From Alcaligenes ammonioxydans (GTDB taxonomy: Bacteria > Pseudomonadota > Gammaproteobacteria > Burkholderiales > Burkholderiaceae_B): 64,000 nucleotides of DNA. The notes under the pieces are model-generated. The model was not told the origin of the DNA. It did no database searches and saw nothing but the letters and a program-made list of their open reading frames with translations. The DNA is taken from positions 1,240,001 through 1,304,000 of the forward strand of contig NZ_CP049362.1 in assembly GCF_019343455.1 (NCBI RefSeq), given 5' to 3'. Below, piece by piece: positions 52,669 through 61,851 of this stretch; positions within the stretch are counted from its first letter, which is position 1, and the number at the start of each line of letters is the position of its first letter. Position numbers and translations under genes: made by a program.

Positions 52669-53820
52669 ATGGCAGAAGACAGCGATCTCGAAAAAACAGA
52701 ACCGGCCTCGCCCCGGCGCCTGGAAAAGGCGCGGGAAGAAGGGCAGGTGGCCCGTTCCAGAGAGCTGACCACGTTTTTGATGCTGCTGGCCGGCATTGGT
52801 GGAATCTGGGTCGGGGCTGCGTATCTGTATGAAACCTTCGGCGGTATCGTGCGGCGCAGCGTCTGGTTCGATCCCCGTGTCGCCCATGACCCCAATGCCA
52901 TGGTGGTCCAGGCGGCGGGGCTGGCTGGCGAAGCACTCAAGGGGCTGGCGCCCTTGTTTGCACTGCTGGTGCTTGTCGCGATACTGGCCTCCATTGCACT
53001 GGGTGGGATGAGTTTTAGCGGCAAGGCGCTGCAACCCAAGTTCGAACGCATGAATCCGGCCAAGGGCATCAAGCGCATGTTTTCCATGCAAACGGTGATT
53101 GAACTGATCAAGACCCTGGCCAAAGCGGGTCTGGTCGGCTCCGTGGCGGTCTATGTCATCTGGACCGAGCGCGAGCAGATGACAGCACTGATGTATGTGC
53201 ATCCCACAGCGGCCATCGCCACGGGAATGACCTTGATCATCAAGTGTTGCGCCCTGATTGCCGCCAGCCTGCTGGTGATTGTGTTGATTGACGCGCCCTG
53301 GCAGCTGTGGAGCTTTTATAAGAAGCTGCGCATGTCGCGTCAGGACGTAAAGGAAGAACATAAGGAAAGTGAGGGCGATCCGCATGTCAAAGGGCGCATC
53401 CGGCAGCAGCAGCGGTCCATGGCGCGTTCGCGCATGATGTCCCAGGTGCCGGGCGCCGATGTGGTGGTCACCAACCCCACGCATTATGCGGTCGCGCTGA
53501 AGTACCAGGATGGCAAAGGTGGCGCGCCACGCGTGGTGGCCAAAGGAACGGGCCTGATCGCCGCCAAGATTCGCGGGCTGGCGGCAGAGCATAAGGTGGC
53601 GATGCTGGAAGCACCCGCGCTGGCGCGAGCCTTGTATTTCAATGTTGAGCTGGAGCGTGAGATTCCTGTGGACCTGTACTCGGCGGTGGCCGAGGTGCTG
53701 GCCTGGGTCTATCAGCTTCGTAACTGGAACAAGGGGCAGGGCGAACGTCCGATCATGCCCACCCGACTGAACGTGCCCACGGGCATGGATGAAGGTCCAC
53801 TGCGTTCGCGCAAACATTAA
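52669..53820 (+). CDS. flhB: Flagellar export protein FlhB
   Basis: 383 residues. Four membrane helices (about 35-215) and a C-terminal cytoplasmic domain with the autocleavage site NPTH (VVVTNPTHYAVAL), which switches export from hook to filament substrates. The start ETDSDLEKTEPASPRRLEKAREEG-type sequence (MAEDSDLEKTEPAS) is typical. flhA follows five bases later. Confidence 0.94.
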   Translation: MAEDSDLEKTEPASPRRLEKAREEGQVARSRELTTFLMLLAGIGGIWVGAAYLYETFGGIVRRSVWFDPRVAHDPNAMVVQAAGLAGEALKGLAPLFALLVLVAILASIALGGMSFSGKALQPKFERMNPAKGIKRMFSMQTVIELIKTLAKAGLVGSVAVYVIWTEREQMTALMYVHPTAAIATGMTLIIKCCALIAASLLVIVLIDAPWQLWSFYKKLRMSRQDVKEEHKESEGDPHVKGRIRQQQRSMARSRMMSQVPGADVVVTNPTHYAVALKYQDGKGGAPRVVAKGTGLIAAKIRGLAAEHKVAMLEAPALARALYFNVELEREIPVDLYSAVAEVLAWVYQLRNWNKGQGERPIMPTRLNVPTGMDEGPLRSRKH

Positions 53821-53825
53821 AAGCA

Positions 53826-55937
53826 ATGAACAATTTTTTTGCCTTACTGAAACAAAACGGGGGACAACACGCCCGGCTTCTCGCCGGCCCGGTGCTGATT
53901 CTCATGGTGATGGCCATGATGATTCTGCCCTTGCCGCCGTTTCTGCTGGACCTGCTGTTTACCTTTAATATCGCCCTGGCCGTCATGATTTTGCTGGTGG
54001 CCATGTTCACCAAAAAGCCCTTGGATTTTGCGGCTTTTCCGGCGGTGCTGCTGTTTGCCACCTTGTTGCGTCTGGCCCTGAACGTGGCCTCCACGCGGGT
54101 GGTGCTGATGAACGGTCATAAAGGACCGGATGCGGCGGGGCAGGTGATTGAGGCCTTTGGTCACTTTCTGGTCGGCGGCAATTTTGCCGTGGGTCTGATC
54201 GTGTTCGTGATTCTGGTCATCATCAACTTTGTGGTGATTACCAAGGGTGCGGGCCGTATTGCCGAAGTGGGAGCCCGCTTTACCCTGGATGCCCTGCCGG
54301 GCAAGCAAATGGCCATTGATGCGGATCTGAATGCCGGTCTGATTGGCGAGGAAGATGCGCGACGTCGCCGGGCGGAAGTCTCGCAGGAGGCCGAGTTCTA
54401 CGGTTCCATGGATGGTGCCAGCAAGTTTGTGCGCGGTGATGCGGTGGCCGGTCTGCTGATCATGGTCATCAACGTCATCGGCGGACTGGTTATCGGCGTG
54501 CTGCAGCACGGCCTGTCTTTCTCGGAAGCCGGCCATGTGTATACCTTGCTCACCATTGGTGACGGGCTGGTCGCGCAGATTCCCGCCCTGATTATCTCCA
54601 CGGCGGCCGGGGTCGTGGTCTCGCGGGTGGCCACTGATGAGGATGTGGGCCAGCAGATGGTCAACCAGCTTTTCCGCAATCCCATGGTGCTGTATATCAC
54701 TGCCGGGATTCTGGGCTTGATGGGTTTGATTCCCGGCATGCCCAATCTGGTGTTTCTGTTGTTGGCGGCCATTCTGGGAGCGGGGGCCTGGCTGATGCAG
54801 AAACATCAGGCAGAACAGGCACAGCAGACCAGTGAACCCAATGATGAGGTCTTGGCGGCAGCCGATTCAGCGGCCAGCGAAGCCAGCTGGAATGATGTGT
54901 CCATGGTCGACCCCTTGGGGCTGGAAGTGGGCTATCGCCTGATCTCGCTGGTGGACCACGCTCAAAACGGTGAGTTGCTGCACCGTATCCGCAGTTTGCG
55001 TAAGAAGTTTGCGCAGGAAGTGGGCTTTTTGCCGCCCGTCGTTCATATCCGGGACAACCTTGAACTCAAGCCCAATGATTACCGCATTTTGTTGGCCGGT
55101 GTGGAGATCGGGCGCGGTACCGCCACGCCGGGCCAGTGGCTGGCCATCGATCCTGGCGGTGTCACCATGAAGCTGCCGGGCACCCCGACCAGCGATCCGG
55201 CCTTTGGTCTGCCCGCTGTGTGGGTTGACGTGAGTATGCGTGAACAGGCCCAGATTGCGGGCTATACCGTGGTCGATGCCAGCACGGTGATTGCCACGCA
55301 CATCAATCATTTACTGCATCGCCACGGGGCTGAATTGCTGGGCCGTCAGGAAGTGCAGCAACTGCTCGACCATGTGGGGCGCGAGGCTCCCAAGCTGGTC
55401 GAGGATTTTGTGCCCCAGACCCTGTCTCTTAGCCTTTTGCTCAAGGTCTTGCGAGGTCTGCTGGCGGAAGATGTGCCGATTCGCGATATGCGCAGCATTG
55501 TGGAGACCTTGGCCGAACATGCGCCGCGCATTCTGGCTCCCGGTGCCGTCCAGCCCGGGCAAGAGGCAGGCGAGCTTCTGGCCGTTTTGCGGGTGGCGCT
55601 GGGCCGGGCCATCGTACAACAGTGGTTCCCCGGCGAGGGCGAACTGCGCGTGATTGGCTTGGATGCGCGTCTGGAGCGTGTCATGACGCAGGCCTTGACC
55701 AGCAGCGGCGCTCTGGAGCCCGGTCTGGCCGAGTCGGTGCTGACCGATACCATGCGGGCCGCCCAGTTCCAGGAAGAGCATGGCGACCCACCCGTGCTGG
55801 TTGTGCCGCCCATTTTGCGGGCGACCCTGTCTCGTTTCCTGCGTCACCACATTCCCCAGTTGGGTGTCTTGTCTAACGCTGAAATTCCTGAAGAACGCAT
55901 TCTTCGGGTCACCACCATTATTGGTCAGTCTGAATGA
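53826..55937 (+). CDS. flhA: Flagellar export protein FlhA
   Basis: 703 residues. N-terminal half has about eight membrane helices and the FHIPEP signature region (LLFATLLRLALNVASTRVVLMNGHKGPDAAG in part); the C-terminal half is the cytoplasmic ring domain that docks chaperones and substrates. Length agrees with E. coli FlhA (692). It overlaps flhF by four bases. Confidence 0.95.
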   Translation: MNNFFALLKQNGGQHARLLAGPVLILMVMAMMILPLPPFLLDLLFTFNIALAVMILLVAMFTKKPLDFAAFPAVLLFATLLRLALNVASTRVVLMNGHKGPDAAGQVIEAFGHFLVGGNFAVGLIVFVILVIINFVVITKGAGRIAEVGARFTLDALPGKQMAIDADLNAGLIGEEDARRRRAEVSQEAEFYGSMDGASKFVRGDAVAGLLIMVINVIGGLVIGVLQHGLSFSEAGHVYTLLTIGDGLVAQIPALIISTAAGVVVSRVATDEDVGQQMVNQLFRNPMVLYITAGILGLMGLIPGMPNLVFLLLAAILGAGAWLMQKHQAEQAQQTSEPNDEVLAAADSAASEASWNDVSMVDPLGLEVGYRLISLVDHAQNGELLHRIRSLRKKFAQEVGFLPPVVHIRDNLELKPNDYRILLAGVEIGRGTATPGQWLAIDPGGVTMKLPGTPTSDPAFGLPAVWVDVSMREQAQIAGYTVVDASTVIATHINHLLHRHGAELLGRQEVQQLLDHVGREAPKLVEDFVPQTLSLSLLLKVLRGLLAEDVPIRDMRSIVETLAEHAPRILAPGAVQPGQEAGELLAVLRVALGRAIVQQWFPGEGELRVIGLDARLERVMTQALTSSGALEPGLAESVLTDTMRAAQFQEEHGDPPVLVVPPILRATLSRFLRHHIPQLGVLSNAEIPEERILRVTTIIGQSE

Positions 55938-58282
55938 ATATAAGTCGCTTTTTTGGCAGTACCAGTCGTGAGGCCATGCGTCAGGTGCGCCTTGCTTTAG
56001 GCCCGGATGCATTGATTGTGTCCAACCGTCGAGTCAATGGCGGGGTGGAAATTCTGGCCACGGATTCCAGCTCGGTTCCCGGTGCTACGGCCGAGCGTGC
56101 GCCCATGCCCACGGGCACAGCGCATCAGGCAGCGGGCATACGTCAGCAGGACATGGCTGCGCCACCGGCTGCCGACAATGTGATGGGGGCAATCGGTGCG
56201 TTGCGCGGTGCCTTGGAAGGCCGGATGGATGATCTGGTCTGGAGCCATCAGATGCGCCGCTCTCCGGTTGCGGTCAATCTGTTCCAGAGCCTGTTGTCGC
56301 AGGGTTTTAGCACCGCGTTATTGCGTGCGCTGCTCAAGCGCCTGCCGCCCGAGCTGGGCGCGCGTGCTGCCTTGCAGTGGGTGCGTACCGAACTGGAAAC
56401 CCATTTGCCCGTGTTGCGGGCTGAGGATTCCCTGTGGCAGCCGGGGCTGGCCCTGGCGCTGGTCGGTCCTACGGGGGTGGGCAAGACCACCACGCTGGCA
56501 AAGCTGGCGGCCCGCGCCGTACGTCGTTTCGGCCCGGATAAAGTGGTTTTGCTGACCACGGACACCTATCGGATTGGTGCTCATGAACAATTAAAGATTT
56601 ATGGCGACCTCATGCGAGTGGCCGTACATATTGTTCAGGATGTGGCGCAGTTGCGCAGCGTGATGCTGGGCGTGCGGCCCGATCAGGTGATCCTGATCGA
56701 CAATATGGGGATCAGCCAGCGGGATCGCTATGTGCGCGAACAGGCCGCTTTGCTGGCAGGTGCCGGTCGCCGCGTACAGCGCCTGCTGGTGCTTAACGCC
56801 GCCAGCCAGGGGGATACCTTGGATGAGGTGGCCCGCAGCTATACCCAGGACGGCGGCACGCCGTTGAGCGGCTGCATCATCTCCAAAGTGGATGAGGCCA
56901 TCAAGCTGGGTGCTCCCCTGGATACAGCCATTCGTTTCAAATTGCCAATCCATTATGTGTCCAACGGCCAGAAAGTGCCCGAGGACTTGCGCTTTATGAG
57001 TGCGGGTGAACTGGTCGATTCTGCCTTGCAGGTTCGCGAGAGTCAGCGCCCTCTGTATGCGGCCAGCTCTGGCGACCTGGCCGCCTTGCTGGAAAGTGGC
57101 GGGCAGTCCGCTCAGGAACATCAGGCCGAGGAAGAGCGCCGGGCGCGTGTCTTGCCGCGTCTTTTGTCTGCTGCCTCGGCGGGTGGCCCCGTCGGCCTGG
57201 AGCAGGCACGGCGTGCCGCCGCTGATCTGGACGAGCGATTGGCCTGCGCCGAAGCTTATGACTTTTGGCGTGACTTGCACGCCCCTCATGCTGCTGTGCA
57301 GGATGGGGCGGCTGCACAACGAGCCGAAGGCTTGATGCGCGCCGCGTGTCAGGAAGTGAGCGAAGGCGATGTGTCTCGTTTGCTGGTGATCCACGCAGAT
57401 CATCAGCCTGCAGGCAGTCAGGAGCAGTGTTCGTTCAGTTTCCTGTTCAGCCCCAAAGGTCAGGCTCTCAGCGTTCCCTACTATCAGCGTCAGACACCGT
57501 CACAGTGGTCGGATGTACGTGGGGTGCGCAGCATGGAACGGCCCAGTCCCACACAAGCGCTTAACCAGGCCATGCAGGTTTTGAACACCCAGGCCCAGCC
57601 GGTGAATCTGCTGCATATTTTTGAAGGCGGATCGCCCACCATGTGGCGTCAGTGGGCCGACATGCCTGCAGACTGGCTGGCGCTGATCCCCGGCGCGACC
57701 TCCCTGTGGCACAAGGACGGTAAAACCACGCCGAATGCCCTGAGCAAACAGTTGGCCTTTCATGCCATTCCCGATCTGGCTGCTCGCCTGCACCTTGAAA
57801 CACTGGGCCGGGTCAGGCTCAGTGAAATCGCGCTGTGGTATGCCGTTGAGCCGGTGCAGTTGCGCCAGCGTCAGGGCGAGCCTGTTCATCTGGATCTGAT
57901 TGTGCTGCGTACCGTACGTCGGCATGATGGCAAGGTGTTGAAGACCCGTTTTGCGTTCATGCATCAACATGCAGGTGCCGAGCCGATCGCTCCGGCCAGT
58001 CTGGCCTGCTACATGATGCTGCGTAGCGAAGTGCAGGAAATGGCACGCTTGTTCAACACCGTGCGCGGCATTTTGCCAGCCAGCCACTCTGAGTTTGAAG
58101 AAGAACTTCATCTGCTGGCAGCCGCCCAGTTAACGCTGGCCTGCTGGGACTTGCTGCAGGCCCCCGACAATCGTGGTGTGCGGCAACTGAGTGCCCGCCT
58201 GCTGGGCAAACCGGGCCTGAAGTCCAGTCAGTCGGTCGATGCGCTGGTGAAGATGCTGGTGTTGAAAGAAGCGATGAGTTAA
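55934..58282 (+). CDS. flhF: FlhF, SRP-type GTPase, with long C-terminal extension
   Basis: 782 residues. The N-terminus (MNISRFFGSTSREAMRQVRLALGPDALIVSNR) and the NG GTPase domain are clear: P-loop GPTGVGKTT beginning at G178, TDTYRIGAHEQLKIYGDL, and the SKVDEA guanine-specificity region. FlhF directs flagellar placement and early assembly. Pseudomonas FlhF is about 430 residues; here about 390 residues follow the GTPase core, without a recognised domain. No flhG/fleN or fliA follows; a terminator does. Translationally coupled to flhA by ATGA. Confidence 0.9.
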   Translation: MNISRFFGSTSREAMRQVRLALGPDALIVSNRRVNGGVEILATDSSSVPGATAERAPMPTGTAHQAAGIRQQDMAAPPAADNVMGAIGALRGALEGRMDDLVWSHQMRRSPVAVNLFQSLLSQGFSTALLRALLKRLPPELGARAALQWVRTELETHLPVLRAEDSLWQPGLALALVGPTGVGKTTTLAKLAARAVRRFGPDKVVLLTTDTYRIGAHEQLKIYGDLMRVAVHIVQDVAQLRSVMLGVRPDQVILIDNMGISQRDRYVREQAALLAGAGRRVQRLLVLNAASQGDTLDEVARSYTQDGGTPLSGCIISKVDEAIKLGAPLDTAIRFKLPIHYVSNGQKVPEDLRFMSAGELVDSALQVRESQRPLYAASSGDLAALLESGGQSAQEHQAEEERRARVLPRLLSAASAGGPVGLEQARRAAADLDERLACAEAYDFWRDLHAPHAAVQDGAAAQRAEGLMRAACQEVSEGDVSRLLVIHADHQPAGSQEQCSFSFLFSPKGQALSVPYYQRQTPSQWSDVRGVRSMERPSPTQALNQAMQVLNTQAQPVNLLHIFEGGSPTMWRQWADMPADWLALIPGATSLWHKDGKTTPNALSKQLAFHAIPDLAARLHLETLGRVRLSEIALWYAVEPVQLRQRQGEPVHLDLIVLRTVRRHDGKVLKTRFAFMHQHAGAEPIAPASLACYMMLRSEVQEMARLFNTVRGILPASHSEFEEELHLLAAAQLTLACWDLLQAPDNRGVRQLSARLLGKPGLKSSQSVDALVKMLVLKEAMS

Positions 58283-58304
58283 GCCCAGCCGTCCAGCCCT
58301 GTGT

Positions 58305-58333
58305 AAAAGCCTGCCAAACGGCAGGCTTTTTTT
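58305..58333. terminator. Bidirectional terminator after flhF
   Basis: AAAAGCCTGCC (58305-58315) pairs with GGCAGGCTTTT (58320-58330) around AAAC, followed by TTT. It separates flhF from the convergent flgN-side genes. Confidence 0.85.
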
Positions 58334-58530
58334 GTCCAGCGTCGTCGCAGATGGCCGGGCGCTCAGTGAGATGCGTTGTGCTGATGCTCGGGCAGCTCGT
58401 TGCGCCGCCAGAGCGCATGATGCATGAGCAGTTCCTGCCTTGTGCAGGAAGCGCCGGCACACCGTAGCTTGTCTTGGGTGGAGGTGGAGTTTGCCCTGAC
58501 CGGACGTTCGCAGGCTGTCAGGGCGAGGTG

Positions 58531-58980
58531 TCAGACTTTCAGACTTAAAGAGGACTGCGTATTTTGCGTCTTGCCCGACGCATCGTAGAACGTATTGCGG
58601 CCCGTGAAGGCTTCTAGCGCATCCAGATTTTGCTGGGTGTCGGCCAGAAAAGTATCAACCAAAATGCGATTGTTGTCGCTGGCGTTGCGCACTTTTTGGC
58701 TCAGCTCGATCAGTTGCTCCAGCTCGTGTTCCAGCTCATCCTGTTCGGCAGCGTAGCGCAGGCCCTGATTGCTGTTTTCCAGTCCGCGTGCTTGCAGCAG
58801 TTGGGCGCGGGTCTGCTCCAGTTGCTCAATGCGTTCGAGCACCTGGTACTTGCTCAGGGTGATCTGGGCCAGTTCCTGAGGCTCAAAGCGACGCAGCAGC
58901 AAGGTATTTTCTTCGACCAGCAACTGCTCGAAATCCAGCAGGGCTTGGTGTTGATCGGCAAGGCAGGTTTGCAAAGGCAT
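58531..58980 (-). CDS. flgN: Flagellar chaperone FlgN
   Basis: 149 residues, almost wholly alpha-helical with heptad-like Leu/Glu/Gln spacing (LEHELEQLIELSQKV), as in FlgN, the export chaperone for hook-associated proteins FlgK and FlgL. Position immediately after flgM on the same strand is diagnostic. The C-terminus is polar and disordered-looking (GKTQNTQSSLSLKV). Confidence 0.88.
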   Translation of the reverse strand: MPLQTCLADQHQALLDFEQLLVEENTLLLRRFEPQELAQITLSKYQVLERIEQLEQTRAQLLQARGLENSNQGLRYAAEQDELEHELEQLIELSQKVRNASDNNRILVDTFLADTQQNLDALEAFTGRNTFYDASGKTQNTQSSLSLKV

Positions 58981-58996
58981 GGCCGTTTGGGGTGAG

Positions 58997-59284
58997 TTAC
59001 TTGAGAAGATCGCGCACGGAGGCGATCAGGGAGTCGGCAATCCGGCTGGTGTCAATTTTGAGCTCGCCGGCGGCAATAGCCTGGCGCAAGGCCTCGACTT
59101 TTTTCATGTCCACATCGGCGCTGCTGTCTTGCAGCGAATTGAGCTGGCGGGCTGCGGCGCTGAAATCCACTTCGTTGGTGCTGGTGCTGTTGTATGCCTG
59201 GCGTGCACGACTGGGAGCCGTGCTGCGTTCTGCGGCAGAGGTTTCAGCAAGAGGTGTCTTGAGGGAGGAGGGGCTGATCTTCAC
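58997..59284 (-). CDS. flgM: Anti-sigma-28 factor FlgM
   Basis: 95 residues. N-terminal half is low-complexity and disordered; the C-terminal half (DMKKVEALRQAIAAGELKID-TSRIADSLI) is the conserved FliA-binding helix region. FlgM inhibits FliA until exported through the finished hook. A strong sigma-28 promoter lies upstream, so FliA drives its own antagonist. flgN starts 16 bases after the stop. Confidence 0.92.
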   Translation of the reverse strand: MKISPSSLKTPLAETSAAERSTAPSRARQAYNSTSTNEVDFSAAARQLNSLQDSSADVDMKKVEALRQAIAAGELKIDTSRIADSLIASVRDLLK

Positions 59285-59321
59285 GTTTTTCTCCGTGCGG
59301 CCTGTTCTTTGCGTTGATCTT

Positions 59322-59348
59322 GTAACGGCGCTCTGGACGCAAACTTTA
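59322..59348 (-). promoter_or_regulatory. flgM: Sigma-28 (FliA) promoter of flgM
   Basis: On the minus strand TAAAGTTT (59348-59341), eleven bases, then GCCGTTAC (59329-59322). This fits the FliA consensus TAAAGTTT-N11-GCCGATAA with two changes in the -10 only. It sits about 38 bases before the flgM ATG. Confidence 0.85.
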
Positions 59349-59368
59349 GCATGCTCATCGGATTTCGT

Positions 59369-60073
59369 TCAGAGAATGACCTGGACCGTGGAGGCATCCA
59401 GGACAGTGGCCGAAATGATTTGCCCTGAACTGGCCTTGATCTGAATTTGGGTGCCCGGTGCTCCGCTTTGCAGAGCCTGACCCTCTCCACTGGCGACAAA
59501 GCCCATGCCGCGTGCAATGGTGCGAACCATTTGGCCGCGTGTTACCGATTGTGGATCGCGCAGCGCCGAGGCTCGTATCGCATTGCCCAACGGGATGCGC
59601 TGGCTGGCGACATAGCCGATGATCCGCTCCGGATCAATGACCACGCCATTGGCCAGCGCCAGCAAGTCCCCCTCGCGCTCGACCAGATCATCTTGCTGAA
59701 TGGTCTCGCCTGGGTTGATACGCCGGCTGCTCACGTAATAGCTGCCCTGGATCGATAGCGTAGCGCCTATCGACGTGCTCCAGCTGTGCGGGCTCAGGCA
59801 GCGCACGCCCACGCTCATGCGCGAGCGCAGGCGTTGGCCGCTGGGCAGGAAGATCTGGTTTTGGGCGCAGGCCGGCATAGTGTCAAGGCGCGAGGTATCC
59901 AGCGTGATCGTGGCGACACCAGGATACATCTGCGCCTGTTTATGTAAAAACTCCTGCGCCTGCTCCTGCATGGCTTGCACACTGAGTACGTTGGCCGGCT
60001 CCTGGGCGCGCGCAGTGACGCTCGCCCCCAGGGCGAACAGACATACGCAAAGCAGGAGTCTATACAAGGTCAT
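59369..60073 (-). CDS. flgA: Flagellar P-ring assembly chaperone FlgA
   Basis: 234 residues with an N-terminal signal peptide (MTLYRLLLCVCLFALGASVTARA) and the SAF-domain region near the C-terminus (ASALRDPQSVTRGQMVRTIARG, IQIKASSGQIISATVLDASTVQVIL). FlgA is a periplasmic chaperone for P-ring protein FlgI. It is divergent from flgB and is followed by flgM and flgN. Confidence 0.9.
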   Translation of the reverse strand: MTLYRLLLCVCLFALGASVTARAQEPANVLSVQAMQEQAQEFLHKQAQMYPGVATITLDTSRLDTMPACAQNQIFLPSGQRLRSRMSVGVRCLSPHSWSTSIGATLSIQGSYYVSSRRINPGETIQQDDLVEREGDLLALANGVVIDPERIIGYVASQRIPLGNAIRASALRDPQSVTRGQMVRTIARGMGFVASGEGQALQSGAPGTQIQIKASSGQIISATVLDASTVQVIL

Positions 60074-60117
60074 GGCTGAATTTTACGGGCTCAGTCGCTG
60101 GGTCAAGAGCTGAACTG

Positions 60118-60125
60118 GCCGATAA
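60118..60125 (+). promoter_or_regulatory. Sigma-28-like -10 element upstream of flgB
   Basis: GCCGATAA matches the FliA -10 consensus exactly, 123 bases upstream of flgB in the divergent flgA/flgB gap. The expected -35 (TAAA 15 bases upstream) is replaced by TGGT, so promoter activity is uncertain. Class II FlhDC control is expected for flgB. Confidence 0.4.
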
Positions 60126-60247
60126 ATTGCGTTTTGTTCCCGGGTTTGTGATGCCGTGCCTCTGGCTACCATTCTGTCATGTCGGTGAAAAGGCGTGCGC
60201 GCGTTCACTGTATTTTGAACTTGAACACAGAATATTGGCTTGACTCC

Positions 60248-60664
60248 ATGATTGATCGCATCGGTGAGCACCTGAAGTTTTACCAGACGGCACTGGCTGT
60301 GCGCCAACAGCGCCAAGAGGTTCTGGCCTCCAATATTGCCAACGCCGACACGCCCAACTACAAGGCACGGGATATGGACTTTACGGCCACCCTGAAAGCT
60401 GCTTTAGGGGGGCAGGGCCAGATGGCATTGCCCAATACCAGCCTGTCCCTGACATCGGTCCGTCACATACCCGCCCAGGCCAGCCGTCCGCCCAGCACGG
60501 ACGAGCTGCTCTACCGCGTCCCCGTACAACCATCTTTGGATGGCAATACGGTTGAGATGGACGTCGAGCGCATGCAGTTTGCCGATAACACCTTGCACTA
60601 TCAAAGCACCATCAACCTGGCGTCCCAGCGTTTGAAAGGCTTGATGGCAGCCTTGCAACAGTAA
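60248..60664 (+). CDS. flgB: Flagellar basal-body rod protein FlgB
   Basis: 138 residues from ATG 60248 (MIDRIGEHL). The rod-protein N-terminal signature RQQRQEVLASNIANADTPNYKARDMDF is intact and the C-terminal helix (LASQRLKGLMAALQQ) is typical. FlgB forms the proximal rod. The frame is open to 60179, but the family begins near 60248. Confidence 0.93.
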   Translation: MIDRIGEHLKFYQTALAVRQQRQEVLASNIANADTPNYKARDMDFTATLKAALGGQGQMALPNTSLSLTSVRHIPAQASRPPSTDELLYRVPVQPSLDGNTVEMDVERMQFADNTLHYQSTINLASQRLKGLMAALQQ

Positions 60665-60676
60665 TAGCGAGTCTTC

Positions 60677-61081
60677 ATGTCCAGTTTCAGTATTTTCCAG
60701 ATTGCCGGCTCTGCCCTGACAGCGCAGTCCCAACGCATGAACGTGTCGGCCAGCAACCTGGCTAACGCCGACAGCGTGGTCGGGCCCGATGGTCAGCCAT
60801 ACAAGGCTCGCCAGGTCGTGTTTCAGATGACTCCGCAGGGCAACAGTCCTGTCGGTGGCGTGCAGGTGCTGGGGGTGCAGGAAAGCAATGCGCCGGGTCG
60901 ATTGCAGTACGACCCCGGCAATCCCTATGCCGATGCCCAAGGTTATGTGACCTTGCCCAATGTGGATGTGGTGGCCGAGACCGTCAATATGCTGGCCGCG
61001 TCGCGCTCCTATCAGGCCAATGTAGAGGTGGTGAACACCTCCAAAAACCTGATGTTGCGCACCCTGACCATTGGCCAGTAA
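60677..61081 (+). CDS. flgC: Flagellar basal-body rod protein FlgC
   Basis: 134 residues with the rod motif [28 protein letters not shown] and C-terminal [31 protein letters not shown]. Proximal rod component. Starts 12 bases after flgB; flgD follows 23 bases later. Confidence 0.95.
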   Translation: MSSFSIFQIAGSALTAQSQRMNVSASNLANADSVVGPDGQPYKARQVVFQMTPQGNSPVGGVQVLGVQESNAPGRLQYDPGNPYADAQGYVTLPNVDVVAETVNMLAASRSYQANVEVVNTSKNLMLRTLTIGQ

Positions 61082-61104
61082 ACCGGTTTACGCAAAGAGA
61101 GAGC

Positions 61105-61797
61105 ATGAGCACAGTCACCAACGATCGCAGTGCCCTGGATCCCACCGCCGGGGCGATGGCCGGGATGGATGCCCGTAACAAAAGCGCCATGGCCGAAACG
61201 GAAGACCGTTTCCTGACCATGCTGATTACACAGCTGCGCAATCAGGACCCACTTAACCCCATGGACAATGCCCAGGTCACCAGCCAGATGGCACAAATGT
61301 CCACGGTGGCCGGGATTCAGCAATTGAACAATACCTTGCTGGCCGTGGCCGGACAGATGGATGTCAGCCAGTCCATGCAGGCTGCCAACCTGATTGGCAA
61401 GCAGGTGCTGGTGCCAGGTGCGAAAGTGTCCCTGGGCACGAGTCCGGACGGCGAGAAAGTTGCCATGCCTTTTGGGATTGACCTGGTCAGTGGCAGCAGT
61501 ACCACCTTGGTGCATATCAAAGACAGCAGTGGCAAGGTGGTGCGCGAGTACGAGCTGGGGCCCAAAGAGGCCGGGGTGTATTCGCTGAGCTGGGATGGCC
61601 TGGACAACCAGGGCTCCCCGCTGGCCGACGGTTCCTACACCGTCAGTGTGTTGGCCAGCAATGATGGCACGGCTGTGACAGCCAGTCCATTGACGCACGG
61701 CAAGGTCGATAGTGTGGCTTATACCTCCAGCGGCCTGATGCTGGATCTGGGTCTGGCAGGTTCATTCTCCCTGCTGGATATACGCAAAATTATGTAA
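61105..61797 (+). CDS. flgD: Flagellar hook-assembly scaffold FlgD
   Basis: 230 residues. The conserved N-terminal part FLTMLITQLRNQDPLNPMDNAQVTSQMAQMS caps the growing hook, and the C-terminal FlgD Ig/tudor-like domain ends in SLLDIRKIM. FlgD is discarded on hook completion. Within the flgBCDEFG operon. Confidence 0.94.
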   Translation: MSTVTNDRSALDPTAGAMAGMDARNKSAMAETEDRFLTMLITQLRNQDPLNPMDNAQVTSQMAQMSTVAGIQQLNNTLLAVAGQMDVSQSMQAANLIGKQVLVPGAKVSLGTSPDGEKVAMPFGIDLVSGSSTTLVHIKDSSGKVVREYELGPKEAGVYSLSWDGLDNQGSPLADGSYTVSVLASNDGTAVTASPLTHGKVDSVAYTSSGLMLDLGLAGSFSLLDIRKIM

Positions 61798-61851
61798 GCG
61801 TTGCTGGCCTCTTGAGCGCGCTGGGCCAACACGACATTAAAAGGAAATTTC

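Noticed and set aside
58363..58425. 20-codon minus-strand frame with AGGA spacing just before the flhF terminator
   Set aside because: Too short to support without conservation data; could be chance.
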